Source: Dulcicalothrix desertica PCC 7102 (lineage in GTDB: Bacteria; Cyanobacteriota; Cyanobacteriia; Cyanobacteriales; Nostocaceae). From it: a DNA stretch of 64,000 nt. The notes below the pieces were generated by a model. The model ran no database searches. It was not told where the DNA came from and saw nothing but the letters and a program-made list of their open reading frames with translations. The position numbers and the translations under genes were made by a program. This document shows, piece by piece, positions 60,651 through 64,000 of the stretch. Location of the stretch: contig NZ_RSCL01000003.1 of assembly GCF_003991905.1 (NCBI RefSeq), positions 375,516 to 439,515 of the forward strand, in the 5' to 3' direction. Each line of letters starts with the position of its first letter. The first letter of the stretch is position 1.

Positions 60651-61350
60651 AAAATACTACTTCTTCTCCTTTTTCTGTGAAGCGGACGTTTCTAATTTTC
60701 CATTTACTGTTGCTGGTTAAAGTTCTACTGACACTGCCAAATATAGCTGAGTTTTCACAACTTGAGAGCGAACTTAATGACCGTTTTGAGTTGGGTGCTA
60801 CTCGTAAGTCTACTGTTGCTGTACCATTTTGAACACTGACACGATACCCAGATAAGCTAAAGTCTCCGTCATTGTGTCCTTCTAATGCTCTACCTACTGC
60901 CCCTGCAACGGGTTCATCCGCAGGAACGCTTGTTTTTTTCGGCACAAAATCTTGGCACTGTGAATCAATAGTATATACGGTAACGTCTACTGTTTTTCCT
61001 GTTGGCGCCTCGGTTGCTGTGGGAATAGCGTTATAAGTAAGTGTTTTAGAATTTGGTGTTTCGGTTAACTTGGTTTTTTCGCGTAATTTTGCTGCACTCG
61101 GTGAGGGAGATGGGGAAAGACCTGTTGTAACGGAAGGCGCCTCACTTGTTGGCGTTGGTGTTACAGTAACAGTAGGAGTTTCAGTTGGTGTTGCTGCGAT
61201 AATATCGGGTGTGGGTGATGCTGCGACACTAGGTGTAGTTGTCACGGGTGCTTCACTCGTTTTTTCATTTGGGTTCGATGCACAGCTACTAAGACTAGCT
61301 ACTACTGTCACAATAAATAAAGGAACAATCAGTTTTTTTACAACTTTCAT
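60649..61350 (-). CDS. GerMN-domain lipoprotein
   Basis: About 233 residues from ATG 61350 (a GTG at 61359 is possible). The lipobox VVASLSSC is followed by a Thr/Pro/Ser-rich linker of about 95 residues with many TPTP and TPSP repeats. A GerMN (sporulation/spore germination-like) domain follows: TVDVTVYTIDSQCQDFVPKKTSVP...GAVGRALEG...SGYRVSVQNGTATVDLRV...LTSNSKWKIRNVRFT. GerMN lipoproteins are common in cyanobacteria, where they are presumably cell-envelope proteins. Confidence 0.85.
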   Translation of the reverse strand: MKVVKKLIVPLFIVTVVASLSSCASNPNEKTSEAPVTTTPSVAASPTPDIIAATPTETPTVTVTPTPTSEAPSVTTGLSPSPSPSAAKLREKTKLTETPNSKTLTYNAIPTATEAPTGKTVDVTVYTIDSQCQDFVPKKTSVPADEPVAGAVGRALEGHNDGDFSLSGYRVSVQNGTATVDLRVAPNSKRSLSSLSSCENSAIFGSVSRTLTSNSKWKIRNVRFTEKGEEVVF

Positions 61351-61609
61351 AATTTGCACGCTCTCCTGCTGCCTTGGGAGTTAACATTTAACTTCAGTGT
61401 GGAGGATAAAGTTTCCGTATAATTTTGCAGTCAATCGGGAAAATAAGAAAGGGGGGAGACAAAAATATTTTAACTATTTTAAATTCCCGTACTGGCGCCG
61501 ATACTCCGTATAACCTTATCTTACATGCGCGCTATACTTATGTGTGTTTGCCTTATATCATTCAATCAAATAATATAAACCCCATAGTTTGAGTTTATGA
61601 GTGAAGCCT

Positions 61610-63064
61610 ATGTCTAATTATAATAGTACATACGAACCTCGTCAAGCTGAGTGGGACAATGTACTTATAGATAAATATCCAGCAGCGAAATGGAAGCAAT
61701 GGAAAGCTGGTTTATCAGATGAGTCAGTTAAATTAGAGCGCGAGTATTTACGCATGAAGCACTCGGTTCAAGTTGCTAATTCAGCGTTATTACTAGAAAA
61801 AATAAAAGTTAAGCTAAAATTAACCAGTTCTAAATCTATTGGATTACAGGGTACTTTTCCTTGTAAACCGGGAGACGTTGGTAAAAAAGGTTGTCCGAAT
61901 AAACAGTATACTATTTCTTTGGGATTTACAGCAAATGATGTTGGTTTAAAGCTTGCTGTGGCAAAAGCACGCGAATTAGATTTGTTGTTAGTCACCAAAC
62001 AATTTAAATGGACTGCTGAGTTGCTGGGTAAACAAGCGCAGAAAATACTTCCAGATACAGAAAAAGCACCAAAGCTAATTTCTGAATTAATTGAAGAATA
62101 TGAAAAAGCGTTTTGGAAGACTCATGAAAGAAACCGTCAAGGGATACGTACTTGGGAAAGTCATTATTTGCGACACTTAAATAAATTACCCCAAAACGAA
62201 CCTTTAACTCTAGAAGCCATAGAAACAGCTTTAGAAAAAACTAAACCCAACACTTCCTCACGCTTTTACTTATCCTGGCAACTCAAAAAATTCTCCGAGT
62301 TTTGCGGTATAGACGCTGCAAAAAATATTACCGCTTATGCCACCCCAAATCCGGCGCCAACAATTAGAAGAATTCCTACAGACGAGGAAATCATTGAAGG
62401 ATTTAATATAATAGGGGCGCCACTTTCTCAGTATGCTAGTAAAGAAAATATTACATATCCTGACCAATGGCAGTGGGCATATGGAATGTTAGCAACATAC
62501 GGACTAAGACCACACGAACTATTTGCAGTAGACCTAGAAGCATTTACAAACCCCGAAAACACCTTCCACCTCATCAAACTCAACCCAGCATTAACCCAAG
62601 GAACCAAAACCGGAGAACGTAACTGTGGAGTTCCTCCCTTATACCCACACTGGATAGAACTATTCGACTTAAAAAATATCAAGGCGCCTGCTCTAGGTGG
62701 TACTCTAGAAAATCAAACGGCCAAACTCCACACCCGTTTTAGAACAGTAAAACTAGACTTTCGTCCTTACGACCTACGTCATGCATACGCAATACGTGGA
62801 CACCGTTTAAGAGTACCCATCAAAACAATGTCCGATTACATGGGACACACAGTCAACGAACACACAAAAACTTACCAACGCTGGATGAGCGAAGATGCTA
62901 ACCTAGAAATATATAAAGAAGTAGTAATTCATCGAGTTGGCGCCAGTAAAGAAGCGATGAAAGAACGCATCCAAGAACTAGAAGCCGAAAATTTATCATT
63001 AAAAGCCGAAAACCAAACCCTAAAATCAATCTTAATCAAACATCAACTAGAATTCTTAACATAA
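61610..63064 (+). CDS. Tyrosine recombinase (phage integrase family) with C-terminal coiled coil
   Basis: A 484-residue integrase-type recombinase. The catalytic residues are R300 (YGLRPHE), R390 in YDLRHAYAIR, H413 (MGHT) and nucleophile Y422 (EHTKTYQRW). The box that is usually HxxR reads Y387-D-L-R, a variation. The N-terminal region (about 1-130) and a core-binding part (about 150-240) precede it. The last ~40 residues form a coiled coil (QELEAENLSLKAENQTLKSIL). It may integrate or excise the element carrying parA; heterocyst excisases such as XisA also belong to this family, but I see no evidence for that role. Confidence 0.88.
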   Translation: MSNYNSTYEPRQAEWDNVLIDKYPAAKWKQWKAGLSDESVKLEREYLRMKHSVQVANSALLLEKIKVKLKLTSSKSIGLQGTFPCKPGDVGKKGCPNKQYTISLGFTANDVGLKLAVAKARELDLLLVTKQFKWTAELLGKQAQKILPDTEKAPKLISELIEEYEKAFWKTHERNRQGIRTWESHYLRHLNKLPQNEPLTLEAIETALEKTKPNTSSRFYLSWQLKKFSEFCGIDAAKNITAYATPNPAPTIRRIPTDEEIIEGFNIIGAPLSQYASKENITYPDQWQWAYGMLATYGLRPHELFAVDLEAFTNPENTFHLIKLNPALTQGTKTGERNCGVPPLYPHWIELFDLKNIKAPALGGTLENQTAKLHTRFRTVKLDFRPYDLRHAYAIRGHRLRVPIKTMSDYMGHTVNEHTKTYQRWMSEDANLEIYKEVVIHRVGASKEAMKERIQELEAENLSLKAENQTLKSILIKHQLEFLT

Positions 63065-63067
63065 CTC

Positions 63068-63100
63068 TCTTGTGGAGCGGGCATCCCTGCCCGCCCAACA
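63068..63100. repeat. CTTGTGGAGCGGGCATCC repeat
   Basis: Strong family copy (CTTGTGGAGCGGGCATCCC then TGCCCGCCC) directly behind the recombinase. A second small duplication, AAAACTTACTTAACA, occurs at 63173-63187 and 63196-63210. Confidence 0.8.
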
Positions 63101-63271
63101 AAATTATAATAAAATATGCTGAAAACCCCGTCTTTTAAGACTATCCATTACCCGGTTCTTTCTCAACAATACTAAAACTTACTTAACAACCAGCTAAAAC
63201 TTACTTAACAGTAGTTGACCTGCATTGCTAGGTATAGTTTTGGAGTGAGATAGTAATCAGGGTGGTGGATA

Positions 63272-64000
63272 ATGGAAAAATGGGCATCAAAAGAATTGGA
63301 ACACGTAGACCTAGGAGATGCACGACGAAATAAACGTAGGAGTGCGTATAGTAGAAGACTTGGCAGCACAACCAACTAGCAGTGTTCCTCAAGCTTGTGG
63401 AAGTGTAGCCGCAACAACAGCAGCCTATGATTTTTGGAGTTCACCGTACTTTAAACCTGATGATATACGAGATGGGCATATTAAAGCGACTTTGGAAAGA
63501 GTCAAAGAACATAATATAGTTTTGATGATTCAAGATACAACAAGTATAGATTTGACAACTCATCCAGCAACAAAAGAAATTGGGTATTTAGATAACAGAT
63601 ATTGCTTTGGCTTAAAAGTACATTCAACACTTGCAGCAAGCATAGATGGAATACCTCTAGGAATAGTTAATTAACAAGTTTGGGCTAGAGATATAGAAGA
63701 TGCGCGGAATAGCGAAAAAACGACATAAACGAAAAATAGAAGAGAAAGAAAGCCAACGTTGGTTAGATGGATTAGAGCCAACACAAGAGTTCGTACCATC
63801 AGAAATAACAGTTGTAACAATGGCAGATACTGAGGCTGATATTTTTGAGTTATTTCACATAAGTCAAATCGAGACAAAGAAAAATTTCTGTGTTCAATGT
63901 GGCTTTTACGAACATGCCGGTATCGGTGCCGCAAAAACAATCCGAGATCGAGTAATCGAATTAATAGAATATCAAAAGGTACACGGGGACTGCGTGGAAC
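63272..64000 (+). pseudogene. IS4/Tn5-type transposase pseudogene, runs off the window
   Basis: The start MEKWASKELEHVDLGDARRNKR is shifted out of frame, continuing as VRIVEDLAAQPTSSVPQACGSVAATTAAYDFWS...VLMIQDTTSIDLTTHP...GLKVHSTLAASIDGIPLGIVN. A TAA (probably from CAA, Gln) then follows, and the same frame continues QVWARDIEDA. After another stop and a frameshift it reads SQRWLDGLEPTQEFVPSEITVVTMADTEADIFELFH. IS4-type motifs (QDTT, GLKVHSTLA, ADTEADIFE) are clear. At least two frameshifts and two stops. Confidence 0.85.

Noticed and set aside
61070..61384. Plus-strand ORF opposite the GerMN lipoprotein
   Set aside because: The Val/Gly-rich product mirrors the Thr/Pro-rich linker of the minus-strand gene.
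61610..63064. Heterocyst element excisase (XisA/XisC type)
   Set aside because: The fold is shared, but no interrupted nif, hup or fdx gene and no flanking direct repeats are seen, so only the general recombinase call is kept.

Overview
The window looks like chromosomal DNA of a filamentous, probably heterocyst-forming (Nostocales-type) cyanobacterium. The photosynthetic background is clear: acsF (chlorophyll cyclase), hemJ, a cyanobacterial SLH/OprB porin, a DUF2996 protein and a Yfr1-type small RNA. Base composition is low in G+C, heptanucleotide tandem repeats (TGCTGAG, GGAGTTA) and several dispersed palindrome families are present, and accessory genes and transposases are plentiful. The palindrome GGCGCC is repeated about every 400-500 bp in coding and non-coding DNA, while I saw no canonical HIP1 octamer GCGATCGC, so this lineage seems to use GGCGCC as its highly iterated palindrome. 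The genus cannot be told from the sequence.

Layout. 0-2.2 kb: end of a small operon with an ATP-grasp/2OG-oxygenase fusion. 2.3-5.5 kb: hemJ, a membrane protein, a DUF6671 protein and a PlsC-like acyltransferase. 5.7-6.7 kb: Yfr1 sRNA, a small conserved ORF, tRNA-Thr and tRNA-Tyr. 6.9-10.3 kb: a PstS-like protein fused to three DUF4912 domains, with a DUF937-like partner. 10.6-12.6 kb: zinc uptake ATPase and binding protein behind a Zur-like box, with no permease. 12.9-16.7 kb: porin and RqcH. 17.2-21.9 kb: a tandem array of an unrecognised beta-rich protein family in several states of decay, with a three-gene HTH/DUF6888/DUF6887 operon embedded. 22-31.7 kb: a secreted toroid-type protein, Rieske protein, nuclease-like ORFs (PD-(D/E)XK-like, Uma2, HNH) with clear decay, a long helical-repeat protein and an HdrB-like CCG protein. 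32-35.8 kb: the housekeeping cluster acpP-fabF-tkt. 35.9-41.1 kb: an accessory patch with HNH remnants, a DUF433/DUF5615 toxin-antitoxin pair, a DNA methyltransferase, a dead insertion sequence and a VapC fragment. 41.2-48.2 kb: CHASE2 Ser/Thr kinase, FkbM methyltransferase, a small outer-membrane-like protein, acsF, a TM2 protein and DUF2996. 48.4-49.8 kb: an ISL3-family element broken by a 108-bp hairpin insertion. 50.2-53.5 kb: a beta-CASP metallohydrolase and small ORFs. 53.9-58.5 kb: a three-gene signalling operon (PhnD-like lipoprotein, hybrid histidine kinase, REC-histidine kinase). 58.5-64 kb: JAMM protease, four-helix-bundle protein, ParA plus RHH partner, GerMN lipoprotein, tyrosine recombinase and a decayed IS4-like transposase at the right edge.

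How the genes fit together. Core metabolism is represented by fatty-acid synthesis (acpP, fabF, PlsC), the Calvin/pentose-phosphate enzyme transketolase and tetrapyrrole synthesis (hemJ, acsF). Around these lie accessory patches rich in in-frame stops, frameshifts and chimeric junctions. Different stop codons are involved, which argues for gene decay and not for a recoded stop. The candidates most worth following as undescribed systems are the beta-rich array with its embedded overlapping regulatory trio, the ATP-grasp/oxygenase fusion, the PstS-DUF4912 fusion, and the hairpin element inserted in the ISL3 transposase.
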